Shown: positions 39,965-51,099 of the stretch, piece by piece | Layout: each line of letters starts with the position of its first letter | How positions within the stretch are numbered: the first letter of the stretch is position 1 | DNA from: Branchiostoma floridae | Taxonomy: Eukaryota; Chordata; Leptocardii; Amphioxiformes; Branchiostomatidae | DNA: 64,000 nucleotides | Reading direction: 5' to 3' | Assembly (NCBI RefSeq): GCF_000003815.2 | Contig: NC_049987.1 | Span: forward strand, 19,287,906 to 19,351,905 | The notes under the pieces: model-generated | Told to the model about the DNA's origin: nothing | What the model saw: only the letters and a program-made list of their open reading frames with translations | Database searches by the model: none | Translations under genes and position numbers: made by a program

Positions 39965-40625
39965 CAACTAGACTTTGTCCTCATGACGTGTACATGTGGG
40001 AACAATTTATTTATTCGCATTCATTTTTTGAACATGGGACAAGAAGCTCACAATGAGTTTATGGAGGTCTTCTGCTCTGTATATTACATACAATGACAAT
40101 CAAAAGTAACAAAATTGAGATTATAACGAAACGTGTAACTTAAGAAGACATGAACATAAACACATGAACATAAACTAAGTCATTTACGCTACATAAGAAT
40201 AACAAAAATACTAATAACAAAAACGGGCTAGAGCGCATACAAGGCTGGCATTACCAGTCAATTTCAAATCAGATTAAGTAAATCTTCCGGTCATTTTGAT
40301 AAAGATGAAAACATAGTCAAAGATATTACAATTTATCGAGTGTGGGAGGAAAGGGCTGCCCATAGTGAGAAGGGTGCATAAGGTATTGTCAGATGCGTTA
40401 AGGGGGTCAGGCGAGAGTAATTCTATTAGGTTTAAACGGGTTATGGAGTGCAACATATGAATCCTTTCGCTATTATATAGTTCGACGGCAGGTAAAAAGG
40501 ATCTTTTGTACTTCTCGGTTCTTAGGACAATAGGGAGGTAGTTTTTGGTCATCTCGAAGGCCATAAGGGGTGGAATCACGGATAAGTGGAGGTACCAGTT
40601 GAGAACAATTTGCTAATACAGGCTT
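39965..40625. other. AT-rich stretch with one open minus frame, unidentified
   Basis: The minus frame 40579-40274 reads KNYLPIVLRTEKYKRSFLPA, VELYNSERIHMLHSITRLNL and SIELLSPDPLNA-like text. It looks like the C-terminal tail of a LINE RT (the R-x-x-YKRSFLPA-x-x-L-x-N pattern), but there is no supporting upstream RT. Confidence 0.35.
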
Positions 40626-40628
40626 GGT

Positions 40629-40975
40629 TCAACTAAGACATTTCTCAACTTTGGCTGCTTTCGCTGCACCTACATTTGGGCCATGATTATGTGTCTGAGG
40701 TGCTAGTTCAAAGATGTAATCATACTGCCTTACAGTTGCATTACATGGGTTGTGTTTGGGTCTAACAGTGCACTGCAAGTATAAAGAGCTAGGCAGCCGA
40801 CGCCCTACATTGAAGGTGTACACCATGTCGTCATTTAATAGCGGCTTTCCTTTTCTCTTTGTAACATCTTCAATCACCTTGTAGATGTGAGGTACTGGCT
40901 GGTCGTCTAAGTCCAACCCCTCCACAGTCTCATCTGCAATGGATTCTTCACGTGTATCGTCGTGTCAAATCTGAG
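40629..40975 (-). pseudogene. FLYWCH zinc-finger N-terminus of a MULE, copy F
   Basis: The minus strand reads ESIADETVEGLDLDDQPVPH, IYKVIEDVTKRKGKPLLNDD, MVYTFNVGRRLPSSLYLQCT, NPCNATVRQYDYIFELAPQT and HNHGPNVGAAKAAK. FLYWCH ligands: Cys in LQCT, Cys in NPCNA, His-x-His in HNH. The frame 40925-40629 is fully open, the best preserved FLYWCH domain here. The MULE domain does not follow downstream. Its opposite-strand partner at 51.1-51.6 kb is clearly the same sequence family. Confidence 0.8.
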
Positions 40976-40999
40976 ATGTAGGGTGAACTTCTCTCATTG

Positions 41000-41600
41000 G
41001 GAAATGGTGAAGTTTCAGGTGGTGGAAGGGGAGACACTGGTGGTGGAAGTGGAGAAGAATCAGCGGACCCTTGCTTTAAATGTAATGTATTAAGACAAGG
41101 GTGGTTGGATGTAAATACATGGCACAGAATGCACTATTACAACTTTTTTTCCGGGTTGGTGCAACCCTTGGCCCACATCTTTACGCTGGCCCTCCTTGAA
41201 CTCTGATTACGATATGGCTCACGCCTATTAGACCTCTTAGCCTGAATAAACGAGTTGGTCTCCTCTTGATCTTCCCTGTCGAAGACCTGGGACATGGCGT
41301 TTAAAGCCATAAAACATTCTGCCGGGCTTTTGTTCTAGGACGAGCGGCGACCTGGCCACGGGACACACTCGTTGTAATATGATCTCATACTCTTCCGCCA
41401 TGGCGTGACTCTGAATACGTGCTTGGTTCGCCAACGTCTCCAGTAGCGCTACTGCTCGGCGGTGATAGAAAGCAGCTAACGGCCTTGCTGCTAGCTCAGT
41501 AGGACCTCTTCTTGATTGCCGTCCACCGATCGTCCCTGCAGCCGGTCGATTTGCTACCGTAACGCATCCAATTACACCCTGATGTCTCACACAACACCCC
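41000..41600 (-). pseudogene. gag-like fragment, copy 5
   Basis: The minus frame 41590-41237 reads AAFYHRRAVALLETLANQAR, SHAMAEEYEIILQRVCPVAR, then in another frame SQVFDREDQEETNSFIQAKR and RASVKMWAKGCTNPEKKL, and finally PPVSPLPPPETSPFPNE at 41045-40990, which is also the Pro-rich lead-in of the FLYWCH protein. The A-x-x-LE-x-x-A-x-x-x-x-x-HA pattern loosely resembles the 34.1 and 44.8 kb blocks. Assignment tentative. Confidence 0.3.
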
Positions 41601-41884
41601 TCAAGTTAGTGTTTCACGCACCAACGAACAGCTGTGCATGCGAACCGTTTTTCTTGTGAAACACCGGTACCAACCTGACCCACGAGGCCGTCCGATCGAC
41701 GCTCCTCCGCGTTTGCACAGCCCAAAAACAAGGCAGCAAACACTAAGCTTGCTCTTTTTGTTTTGAGAGCAGTAATTGGATTTGGGACATTATCTCACTT
41801 TCCATCATATAAGGTTTCTGCTAGTTCACCTAAGACCCATATTTATTTGCTGATCTTTCCACTAATTTGTACTTTGACAGGAAT

Positions 41885-42110
41885 GTCTAACTTTGAACAC
41901 CTATCCACATTTTACGTTCTTTTACGGTATATTTGTACAATTCATTATTACACCATTTCGCTCGTTGACTGTCCTGTTCATAGACTTTTTTCAAGTGATC
42001 CTCTTTACAATAAGTTATCAAGTCTTCTATGGAAACAAATGCTATAAGAGCAAACTGGTCCTTAAACTCACCTGGGTTAGGGAATACTTGATACATCAGG
42101 TCTAATACCC
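41885..42110 (-). other. coding-like minus-strand block, unidentified
   Basis: The minus frame reads YQVFPNPGEFKDQFALIAFV, IEDLITYCKEDHLKKVYEQD and AKWCNNELYKYTVKERKMW, ending in a stop after 69 codons. Protein-like composition, no family recognised. It lies 5' of the duplicated block at 42305-42560 only in position; the strand is the same. Confidence 0.3.
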
Positions 42111-42145
42111 TACTTTAATGATCCCACTCAAGTTGTGTTAACGGT

Positions 42146-42169
42146 TTTTTTTTTTTTTTTTTTTTTTTC
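42146..42169. repeat. poly(T) run
   Basis: About 24 T on the plus strand. It could be the poly(A) tail of a retro-inserted minus-strand sequence, but no LINE or SINE body was recognised next to it. Confidence 0.7.
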
Positions 42170-42304
42170 ATATCGAGTACAGTGTACTTCACCAGTCACA
42201 AGCCATAACATAATCTTGAACATAATCTGGTAAATGCTCTTTCAAATCACACTTGGTTATCTTCAAGTTGACTGATCCAATCGTTATCTGGTCTGCAGAT
42301 TGTG

Positions 42305-42560
42305 AAGTACCCTATAGTCCTGGCTGTAAGTTTCCACATAGTCTTCATCAGCACCCCATGTGAGACCCTAGTCAAAGATTAAATTTGTGACAGGTCTATA
42401 TTCCATTCCACAAAACTGTTTATTTGTCTCATTAAGAGACAATGAGTGCTTTAAGTTTGTCTCATCATTAAACACATACTCACTATCTTTTATCCCATTT
42501 TTATAAAGAATTGTAATGGATGTGCAGTTCTAAAGGTTTCTATGACTTCTTTAGCCATGG
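42305..42560 (-). pseudogene. duplicated coding-like block, inverted copy
   Basis: The minus strand reads MEAMAKEVIETFRTAHPLQF, DSEYVFNDETNLKHSLSLNE, NKQFCGMEYRPVTNLIFD and GADEDYVETYSQDYRVLH across frame changes. The plus-strand block at 56153-56402 gives the same text. Conservation is stronger in codon positions 1-2 than 3 by eye, so the two descend from a protein-coding sequence. Family unknown. Confidence 0.55.
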
Positions 42561-42599
42561 CCTCCATTTTGATGGTAGGGAGCGATAGCGCTGGTTCGC

Positions 42600-44660
42600 T
42601 TCGGTTCCAGAGGCCGGGCGGAGAATTAGTAGACTACGAGTGATCTATTCCCCCGCTTAAATGTGAGGGTGTGATGACGTCACCCATATCTTTCGCCCAA
42701 TAGCATTGCATGACAAATAGTGATCTATGTTTACAGATACAGTAGAGCTCACTTAGATATAGACTGGATAAATTTGTTTGGTCATACTCTGTTAAAATAA
42801 GTTACTAACTTGAGTGAGGTGCCACATGGTCCTCGTCTATCCAATGAAAAACATCAATTAACATAACGTCGTGACACAAAGTCCTGTGTATGCTCCCTGG
42901 GTACACACAAAGTGCCTCGCGGCTTCCCATTGTGTAGTTGTTGCATCTGAAAGTAAGCAGTCGACCTTCACATAGATTAATGTTTGAATTATTAATACAA
43001 TAGGTGTGTCTCTCTTACCAAGGACGTTATATGACGTTGGTGGTTAGTTTGACTGATAAGACTCGTCCCATACCTCTTGTGCGAGTGCGATCAGTCTGCG
43101 GTCAACTGAGAAAAATTACTATTTTTAGTTAGTACTATTAAAAAGTACTATTTTTAGTTAAAGAATTATTAGGACAGATGTATTTCTTTCCGTACAAGTG
43201 GATATCTCACTAAAGAGCGACACTGTTCTCAAATAGTTACGTCATTCCGCTGCGTCGTAAAAATTCTTCTAAAAGCTTATAGAATATTTTATGCAGGGAC
43301 TGGTATTCTAAACGACAGGGGATACCATTAAAAAGTCAATTTTGACTTTTTATCATGGCCTCTGTCAGAAAATGAAATAACAACAGGTGGTACTTACCTG
43401 GATTTCTTTCTCTATACTAGTACTCATGGAAATAATTTCTCGGTAGCTGCGTCAGAAAGGTGACAAATGAGACTTGAAGAATACTATAATACTATAGTGT
43501 GCTACGAAATCTACTAACTTAAAGAAGCCACAGAGCCCAGACCGCAAATTAAACAGATGTAGCTGTACAGTATACGCCTTTTATCTAATGTATCGTAGGT
43601 TCAAATGTAGTCTGAAATTCTTTGTTGTTCCGATCTTGGCTTGGAATCAAGACACCATTTATCAAACCAAGGACATATGAATTACCCCTGTTTTGCATAG
43701 ATTCAAGGCTGCCACAAGCGTCCCTCTATTGTAACACAAATTCACTATAATGGTGTGACAGGCGATGACTTGGTTTAGACCTTGGTTTTGAGTGATATTT
43801 TGAATAAGTTCTTGAAGAATTGGAGACAGCTGAATGTCGTGGAAACAGCGCAGAACTTACAATAGCCGTAAAACTTTCTACGTTGCCCCTTGCGGGGTTA
43901 TTTGGGGGTAAACAAGACAAGACGTGTGGTTTATAGCTGTCTTTACTGGCACAATATTCGACAGTGACATATCATTTAAAACTAACACCCTGTATCTAGA
44001 AATTTATTTTTTTAACTTAAAGGATAAGATGTATTTTAAGAGCATCTTTAAAAAAATTCTTACCTTCAAGACCCGTTCGTACTTTGCATGCTGTAACAAC
44101 TGGCATGCGTAGCGGAAATAAATAAACTGTGAGGAGGAGGGGTCTTTATTCATCGCTACCATCATGTCAGAGTACCGACTAGAAATTGGAGAAACTCGGA
44201 GATTTACAAGATATACTTATTGTACTTAGTAGCAACGTTATAGTTTACTAAAAACAGAACACGATGATTACTACTCTAATTATAGAAGTGGGAACAATAA
44301 AACCATAAACGATTCTGCAACCTTGGCAGTATTTATTCACCTTGGATTCAATGATATAGACAACAGCAAACAGCGCAAGGGCTCCGTAAGTGAAACATCT
44401 GCAGCCCCTTAATGATACGACAAAATTACGGCCCGAATGTGACAAACCATTTTGTCCAGTAGTGTTTGGAGATATCTGCCCGGAATAACTGATTGAAGGT
44501 CTCTCGGTGTTAAGAAGAAAAAGAAAAGAGTGTGAGTTGTTTCAGGCAATGGCGTTTTGACTGTGTTCGTATTTTTTTTTATTTTGTAATAAAATAATGA
44601 CATATATATTTATATAGCTGAAAAAAAAGAAGAAAAACGTTAACACGACAACACACACTT
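42600..44660. other. long AT-rich stretch, no gene assigned
   Basis: Short duplications (actatttttagtta twice near 43120-43165) and open frames of at most 65 codons. One minus frame (43920-43726) is Ser/His-rich and unrecognised. I see no splice-consistent exon chain, RNA gene or element terminus. Confidence 0.4.
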
Positions 44661-44669
44661 AAAGTATGT

Positions 44670-45543
44670 GTGCTTCCAGACGGTACAGTAGCTGCAAAGG
44701 GAGTTGATGGAGTTAAAAGCGACGAGGCAAACACAAAAGATAGAGGAGGCCAGGTATGCAGCAATGGAAGTGTGCCTTTGTCCATGTTTTCGGCGTCAAG
44801 GTTGATTACCGCATTAACCTACCTGGAGGAAAAGGCGAGGGAGGTTAATCACGCGGAGCTTCCCACATTCCGGGCGACTCTGCATGAGGCCAGGGGATAT
44901 GCAACTCACCCGATGTGAGCTAGTGGTTCGTTAAATTTTGTTATGTTTTGCTACATTCCGGGCGACTCTGCATGAGGCCAGGGGATACGCAGCTCACCCG
45001 ATGTGAACTAGTGGTTCGTTAACTTTTGTTATGTTTTGCTTTGCATTTAGTCAACATCACACATGTGACGGAGGCTGGAAGAGCACATCTCGCAATTGGA
45101 GATATAGATGCAAGGTTGGTGGAAGACCCATTGTGATCTTCACAGAACTGAACACGGCCCGTCAGTGTAACTGATAACGTTAATGACTGCACGTTGGAGA
45201 AGATTGACGCATAGTTTTTTGTAGTCTTTTTTTTTCAGGTCCCTGCAATGAAAGACATTAATTTGCAACATTTTGCACTCAACATAGTTCCGAACAACTA
45301 AGAAAAGTGTATTAAGTCCAGAAGCCCAATAGAGCACTGGAGTCAGCCGGCACCCATCCCAAGTCGTCTCCCCGGACCCTGGGGCCCGCCCATGTTCAAC
45401 CAACCGGCCGGCCCGTGGGGATTCTCCCCGGTGAACACTCCTGTCCTTACCCCGCCCCGCCAGTCTCAGCCTCAACGGATTAACCCACCGCCCTGGTCCT
45501 GGCATCCTAACATGATGTGGCCTCCGATGTTCCCGGTGTGGTA
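44670..45543 (+). pseudogene. gag-like protein, copy 6, with Trp/Pro-rich tail
   Basis: The plus frame 44670-44918 reads MFSASRLITALTYLEEKARE and VNHAELPTFRATLHEARGYA, stopping at 44918. Later, 45325-45543 reads HWSQPAPIPSRLPGPWGPPM, FNQPAGPWGFSPVNTPV and NPPPWSWHPNMMWPPMFPVW followed by a stop. The first part matches the 34.1 kb gag-like block. The second is a Pro/Trp-rich tail like that at 16.5 kb. An 88-bp tandem duplication lies between them. I infer one gene with at least two exons; the middle is not resolved. It lies directly upstream of a LINE on the same strand but has no LINE ORF1 hallmark that I can name. Confidence 0.4.
44865..45040. repeat. 88-bp tandem duplication
   Basis: Sequence from acattccgggcgactctgca to ttatgttttgct occurs at 44865-44952 and again at 44953-45040 with six or seven mismatches. 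It duplicates the last coding bases and the stop of the preceding frame. Confidence 0.92.
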
Positions 45544-45999
45544 GGACTTCTATACCTAGTCATACAGTCTGTACATATCGCTTAGAAAGACTGTATCCGA
45601 GACTACTGCATTAGTCAAAGCTAAACTATTTGTAGATACAGTGATACTAGTATTTAGCTACGTTGGTAGTCCTTAGAATCTATACATTATGACCATTTTA
45701 GTTTAAGAAATATACAAATTGATTTAGACGTACATATATGTATTTTTTGTTTTGTTGTTGATCAATTTTGATTGATTGTTTACTTAGTTTACATGTATCT
45801 AAGCTTACCTCAAATTCTCATGTTAACTAAGCTAGTAAGGTCCTGTGAGACATTGTGGATCGGACCGTAAAGACACAATTTTTTCTTCTTTTTCCCATTT
45901 CATTTAACTCATCCTTGGATATGAAAGCATTTTCTGAAGGCAACATGAACTTTTGTTTCTGGAATGTCCACGGGCTGGGTTCGAAATTAGAGGATTTAG

Positions 46000-47205
46000 A
46001 TGTCTTGTATAAAATTGACAAATTTGACTTTATCTCGCTTCTGGAAACGTGGAGTACTGAAAAAACAAATTAACATACCAAACTACAGTTCTTTTCAATT
46101 GCATAGAAAGAAGAGTAAACGAGCAAAACGCTCATCAGGGGGCATCATATTCTTTTTCAAAGAACAATACAAAGCTTTTGTTAAAAAATTACCATCAAAA
46201 TCAACAGATTTGCTTTGGGTTCAGATAGATCGCAAATTACTAATTATTTGTTCAGTTTATATCAGTCTTAGCGCATCAACAACGCACAAACACGCAGAAA
46301 GCCATGTAATAGAAATTTTAGAGGAAGAGATATGTAAATACAGTTCTCGGGGTTTCATCCTACTAGGCGGTGACCTAAATTCTCGTCTAGGAAATTTACA
46401 AGATTTCGTTGAAGATGACACTTTCTGTGATAATCACCCGAATAACTTCTCAAACATTACATTAGATAGACAACACATGGATCAAGCTCCCCCCAACAAG
46501 TTTGGCAGATTTGTGGCTGATTTATGTATTCAAGGAAATCTTAAAATTCTTAACGGCAGAATAGCCGGTGATCTACAAGGAAAATTCACGTGTCATCAGC
46601 CAAACGGTAGCAGCACTGTTGATTATGTAATATGCAACCAACCGCTTCTAGAACACATTTTATTTTTTCGAGTTAACCCCCTAACCACATTCTCTGATCA
46701 CTGCATGTTATCTGTTGTCTTACGTACAAAATCCTCAAATCACCCTGCCAAAGAGAAACAGAAAAGTGGAAACAGCAAACCTCTCTCTAAAAGATTCCAT
46801 TGGAATGAAACCTCTGCACAGAAGTTTTTTCAATCCCTCAGCCAACCACACATTATAGATAGACTGAATAACCTTTCACTTAGAGGAACCAAAAGCGCAG
46901 CCCACGACATTGAAAACTACGTCTCGGACCTCAGCTCGGTATTAAGGGATGTTGGACACAATTCATTGTGTTTAAAAATTAATAGGAAACGGCCAAGGAA
47001 AATCAAAAACAAGAAATGGTTTGACAAAAGCTGTTGTGAAATGAAACGGGAGCTAAAAAATCTGGCATCTTTACTTGAGAAAAATCCACAGAACTCAGAC
47101 GTGAGAGGAAGGTTTTTTAAAAGGAAAAAAGAATATAGAAAACTATCAAAAAAAAAAAGAAACGAGACTTTCATCAACAAATCGTTAACCAACTGTCCTC
47201 TTTGA
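46000..47205 (+). CDS. LINE endonuclease frame (broken start)
   Basis: 401 open codons. From about residue 25 on it is apurinic-type endonuclease: SSGGIIFFFKEQYKAFV, LLGGDLNSRLGNLQDFVE (active-site GD-x-N), VDYVICNQPL, and FSDHCMLSVVL (catalytic His). The C-terminal third (KPLSKRFHWNE ... KKRNETFINKS) links to RT. The N-terminal endonuclease segment with WNVHGL and LLETW lies in the +1-related frame ending at 46073, so one indel separates them. Confidence 0.75.
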   Translation: MSCIKLTNLTLSRFWKRGVLKKQINIPNYSSFQLHRKKSKRAKRSSGGIIFFFKEQYKAFVKKLPSKSTDLLWVQIDRKLLIICSVYISLSASTTHKHAESHVIEILEEEICKYSSRGFILLGGDLNSRLGNLQDFVEDDTFCDNHPNNFSNITLDRQHMDQAPPNKFGRFVADLCIQGNLKILNGRIAGDLQGKFTCHQPNGSSTVDYVICNQPLLEHILFFRVNPLTTFSDHCMLSVVLRTKSSNHPAKEKQKSGNSKPLSKRFHWNETSAQKFFQSLSQPHIIDRLNNLSLRGTKSAAHDIENYVSDLSSVLRDVGHNSLCLKINRKRPRKIKNKKWFDKSCCEMKRELKNLASLLEKNPQNSDVRGRFFKRKKEYRKLSKKKRNETFINKSLTNCPL

Positions 47206-47523
47206 GGGAAGAAAATCCAAACGCGTTTTGGAACTTATTGAAGAAACTGAAGTCAGAGAAAACACAAGAGCCAAGTCCTCAAATAACGGACGAGGCGTGA
47301 TTAAAACATTTTAATAGAATAGACAAATATTTCATCAGTGACTCAGAAACTTCAACTAATAACTCAAAAAATGTTCAAACTCATTCTCCCTCCCCTCTCC
47401 CTCCTACAGAGAATTCCTTTTTGGACTCTCTGATATCAGCTAAGGAACTGGATATAGCCATCTCCAAACTAAAAAACAGCAAATCTAGTGGTAGTGATAT
47501 GATTACAAATGAGATGCTGAAAT

Positions 47524-48645
47524 GTGGTAAAACCAATCCTACAAAAAACGCTGCTTCATCTCTTCAATTCATGTTTGCAAAACGGATACTTTCCCAAAGA
47601 ATGGTCACTTAGTCATATAGTACCAATACACAAGTCAGGTGATACCTCAGTCCCAGACAACTATCGGGGTATCTCCATTATGAGTTGTCTGGGGAAATTA
47701 TTCTCTTCCATTTTGAATACTCGTCTTGTGAACTATGCGGAACAGAACAGCCTTTTCAAACCTCAACAGGCCGGTTTTAGAAGAACCTATAGAACGTCTG
47801 ATAATCTTTTTGTATTAACTACTTTAGTAAGCAAATATCTCAGTCAAAATTCACGTCTTTACGCATGCTTTGTTGACTTAAGCAAAGCTTTCGACTCTGT
47901 TTGGCGAGAGGGTCTCCTGTTCAAATTAAATAATCTTGGAATAGGAGGAAACTTCCTATCAACCATAAAAGACATGTATTCCAAAACTAATAACTGTATC
48001 AAAACCAACAATCGTCTTACCGAAACATTTGTAACTAACTGCGGGGTTCGACAAGGCTGTAATCTGAGTCCAACATTGTTTAATTTGTTCATTAGTGATA
48101 TAGTATCTGAATTTGATGACTTCTCTAGCAATTCTCCTATTCTGTACAGCATGAAAGTGCCATGTCTTTTATATGCCGATGACTTGGTTATCTCCTCAGA
48201 ATCCCAACAAGGTTTACAGTCCTCCCTACTTAGACTAGAACAATATTGTAAATCATGGAAGCTGAAGGTTAACCTGAAAAAGACAAAGGTTATTGTATTT
48301 ACAAAGGGAGGCCGCTTACCGAAAGATTGTAGTTTTTTGTTTGATAATAATGCTTTAGAAATAGTAACATCTTATTGTTATCTAGGTATTGTTGTATCCT
48401 CAGCTGGCACATTCAAAGCCAACATCAAATACTTATACAGCAAGGGATTGAAAGCTCTATTTGGAATTAGACAATCATTAGACAAGGCAGACGCACCATT
48501 ATCAGTTAAAAACAAACTCTTCGACACTTGTGTTAAACCTATTTTGTTATATGGATCTGAAATTTGGAGCTCATTCAAAAGTCCTAAATCTTGTCCTATT
48601 GAAACAGTGCACTTGAAATTTTCCAGCACTTGCTGTACGCGCTGA
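47524..48645 (+). CDS. LINE reverse transcriptase frame (broken ends)
   Basis: 373 open codons. From residue 25: LSHIVPIHKSGDTSVPDNYR and GISIMSCLGKLFSS (RT 1-2), YACFVDLSKAFDSVWREGLL (RT 3-4), TNCGVRQGCNLSPTLFNLFI (RT 4-5), CLLYADDLVIS (RT 5, catalytic YADD), KLKVNLKKTKVIVF (RT 6-7), ILLYGSEIWSSF (thumb). The start of RT domain 0 lies in the preceding frame (47421-47612). Frame is lost near HLKFSS at 48620. Confidence 0.8.
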   Translation: MVKPILQKTLLHLFNSCLQNGYFPKEWSLSHIVPIHKSGDTSVPDNYRGISIMSCLGKLFSSILNTRLVNYAEQNSLFKPQQAGFRRTYRTSDNLFVLTTLVSKYLSQNSRLYACFVDLSKAFDSVWREGLLFKLNNLGIGGNFLSTIKDMYSKTNNCIKTNNRLTETFVTNCGVRQGCNLSPTLFNLFISDIVSEFDDFSSNSPILYSMKVPCLLYADDLVISSESQQGLQSSLLRLEQYCKSWKLKVNLKKTKVIVFTKGGRLPKDCSFLFDNNALEIVTSYCYLGIVVSSAGTFKANIKYLYSKGLKALFGIRQSLDKADAPLSVKNKLFDTCVKPILLYGSEIWSSFKSPKSCPIETVHLKFSSTCCTR

Positions 48646-49499
48646 ATTAGGGAGGTATCCCATCCAACTAGAAGTCTCTCTAAATGCCATCAAATATTTC
48701 ATTAGAATTCAACTGAATGTGCCAGCTGAGAGTCTGCTGGCAGACGCTCTCTTATGTCAGCTTAATCTAGATTCATCAGATACCAAATGTTGGGCATCTG
48801 GTGTTCGCAAAACTTTGGAGGAGTGTGGTTACCCTTTTGTTTGGCAAGCCCGTAAGTCAACAGATCCAAACATATCCCACCTAATTTCTGCAATCCACCA
48901 ACGACTGAAGGATATTTATTTCCAGAATTTTCTAACCAACATTCATAATGATGATAAAGGTTAAGGTGCGAAAAACAAACTCCGAACGTACAGACTACTG
49001 AAATCCACATACAATGAAGAGCAGTATTTGAAAATTACAAACATTCGGCATAGAACTACCATTGCTAAACTAAGAATCAGTTGCCACCGACTGCGAATTG
49101 AATCAGGAAGGCACAACCGCACTCCTCTAGAACAAAGAGTCTGCCAATTTTGTACCTCAAACATGGTAGAAGATGAAGTGCACTTCACTGTCGATTGCGA
49201 TATGTATGCGAATGATAGAAATACTCTATTTAGTTATATAGAAAGTAGATTCCCTCATTTTAGACACATGAATAGCACTGACAAGTTTATATTTCTCATG
49301 CGTTTTGACAAACCGACAATAGCGAAACCCATAGTCCTACATTTTCACTATTACCAAGAAGCGAGAAGAAGCCGAACTTTTGTGTTAGACTAGATTTGTG
49401 ACACCTTTATATGTATATATCCTGACTTGTTGTGACCTGTACTTAGCTCGGTTGGGCAAAATTGTACAATAAAGGTCTTCATTCATTCATTAAATCAGA

Positions 49500-50090
49500 G
49501 ACATTTTAAAGATTTTTAAGAAGTTTTATTTCAACAGTAGAGAGGCATCTTTTTATTTATTATTGCATATAATGTATGATAGTCTTTGTTATTGTTGATG
49601 TTATGTTGCTTTAATTATGATATGTGTCTTTTTCTTAGTGTGTCTTAGATTATGATATGCCTGTTTTTTGTTAAAATGAAAGATTTGCAATACTCATATG
49701 AAACTCATGTGAATAATAAAACATGCATTACATCCAAGGGCTACCTTTTGCCGATGTGTCGTATATGTCCTTTGCTTGCTCTAGAAGTTAAGGTAACTTA
49801 TAGAACAATGTCTATCAACAAATATCGCTAATGTAGCATCATGCTAGCCTGCACAGGTTACGAAAGACGTGGAACGAAGAGTCGAACTCCCAACATATCA
49901 TCCTAGCATCTCCATGTAGGTTATTTGCTCAAACACACCTTTATAGGATTATGCAATGGACGACCTACTGAGAAAGGAAAGCAACACATAGAATAAAAGA
50001 ACTTTCAGGGCATCAGAATGTCCAGAATTAACTGTGTGTAAGTGTTGCATCGGTACCAAATGATTGGAAGTAAATTGTATGGACACTTCG
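49500..50090. other. no gene seen
   Basis: AT-rich flank of the LINE without features. Confidence 0.4.
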
Positions 50091-50094
50091 TGTT

Positions 50095-50720
50095 TGATAG
50101 GTTTAATTAATAAGGTATTTGAAGTACACGAGTTTGATCAGCTGAAGATAGAGTTAAACTCGACGAGGGAGGAGATGAGCAGTAAGCATGGAAGCGAGGA
50201 GCTCAAGAAGATTGTCTCAAGGATCTGATTTTGGACATTCTGTGTGACCCATTGGTGAAGCATAGGAACAGTTTAACCCATGGGCTCATTAATAACTACG
50301 GGGCTTTGTTTGATATCTCTGAGGGGTGGTGTTTTCTTTAAAGGCCTAAAATGGTTATGGGATGTTGTCAAAAATGATTTTGAAATCGTGCGGCAGGAGA
50401 TGAAACTGATCAGAGATTGTTCCATTGATTCTGTAAAAGTGCAAACAGAACTGATGTCCCTCAGAAAGGAGATCATGGACTTGAGAAACAGGTTAAGTTC
50501 CACTCCGCCAACAACACCAATACTCCCAAGCCGAAAGCCTCCTTCGCCGATGTCGTGTCGGACACATGTCCGTCTGCGACTGTTCGTTCCTCAGCTGGCG
50601 GGGGCCTTTTGAAAGTGTCAATGTTCAAGTTCAAGAACAAGTTCAACACCTCCCCTAAATCCCTGCACGCTGACGCTTTCAATCGGCAGATAGGGAAAGC
50701 GTCTGCCACCCAGTCCTAAA
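50095..50720 (+). other. coding-like block, possibly a LINE ORF1 remnant
   Basis: The plus strand reads FDQLKIELNSTREEMSSKHG and SEELKKIVSRI (about 50130-50225). Later frames read WLWDVVKNDFEIVRQEMKLI and VQTELMSLRKEIMDLRNRLS (coiled coil, 50350-50500), and TPKPKASFADVVSDTCPSAT and VSMFKFKNKFNTSPKSLHAD (50525-50680). Coiled coil followed by SFADVVS and a basic end resembles ORF1p-like proteins of LINEs. No RT follows. Tentative. Confidence 0.3.
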
Positions 50721-51099
50721 GAATATCCCGTCCTACGTCGAGTGGATCGGATGGTTTTTACCTAGTTTAGAATAAAAATCATAAGAGAAAGCCAAGACCG
50801 AAGGCTGTGGTTGGAATAGCAAAGACAACACAATTATCTGCAGTTAAGGTGAGATCTTTGTAACACGTTTGAAAACCGATACCCAATCCAAGGACACAGA
50901 ACAGTACTTGAACAACACTTTATGCCAGAAGTGCGTACGCGTGATTCCTGTACCAATATGACTCATACTCGTCTTTCCGTGTTACGGTGGAAAGTCACAC
51001 CTTGCCTGAAGTGCTGGCCCCGTCTTGTTGGCCGAGTTGGGTACTGGTGAGACGCTTCCACGGCACTCGACCTTCCAGGATAAAGAATGGCCTCATCTG

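Larger units (their letters stand above)
45860..49495 (+). mobile_element. near full-length APE-type LINE, frameshifted
   Basis: Plus-strand element with endonuclease, RT and C-terminal CCHC knuckle in order. Endonuclease: FWNVHGLGSKLED and ISLLETWSTE (45855-46073), then LLGGDLNSRLG at about 46360 and FSDHCML near 46690 (frame 46000-47205). RT: LDIAISKLKNSKSSGSDMIT (47421-47612), then FVDLSKAFDSVW, CGVRQGCNLSP and catalytic YADD near 48176 (frame 47524-48645). C-terminus: 48719-48964 and 49028-49393, with CQFCTSNMVEDEVHFTVDC (C-x2-C-x8-H-x4-C). Frameshifts lie near 46070, 47590 and 48620, stops near 47207 and 48963. The 3' end has AATAAA and a (TTCA)n tail at about 49480-49492. No ORF1 or 2A motif was found 5'. 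Distinct lineage from the 22.9 kb LINE; clade not resolved. Confidence 0.88.

Noticed and set aside
42146-42169. Poly(T) as the tail of a processed pseudogene
   Set aside because: No recognisable gene body or target duplication next to it, so not called.
46917-47192. 91-codon minus-strand frame rich in Phe/Ser
   Set aside because: Exact antisense of the Lys-rich LINE endonuclease C-terminus.
49458-49495. (TTCA)n near 49.48 kb as a separate microsatellite
   Set aside because: It directly follows AATAAA at the end of the LINE and is better explained as the LINE 3' tail.
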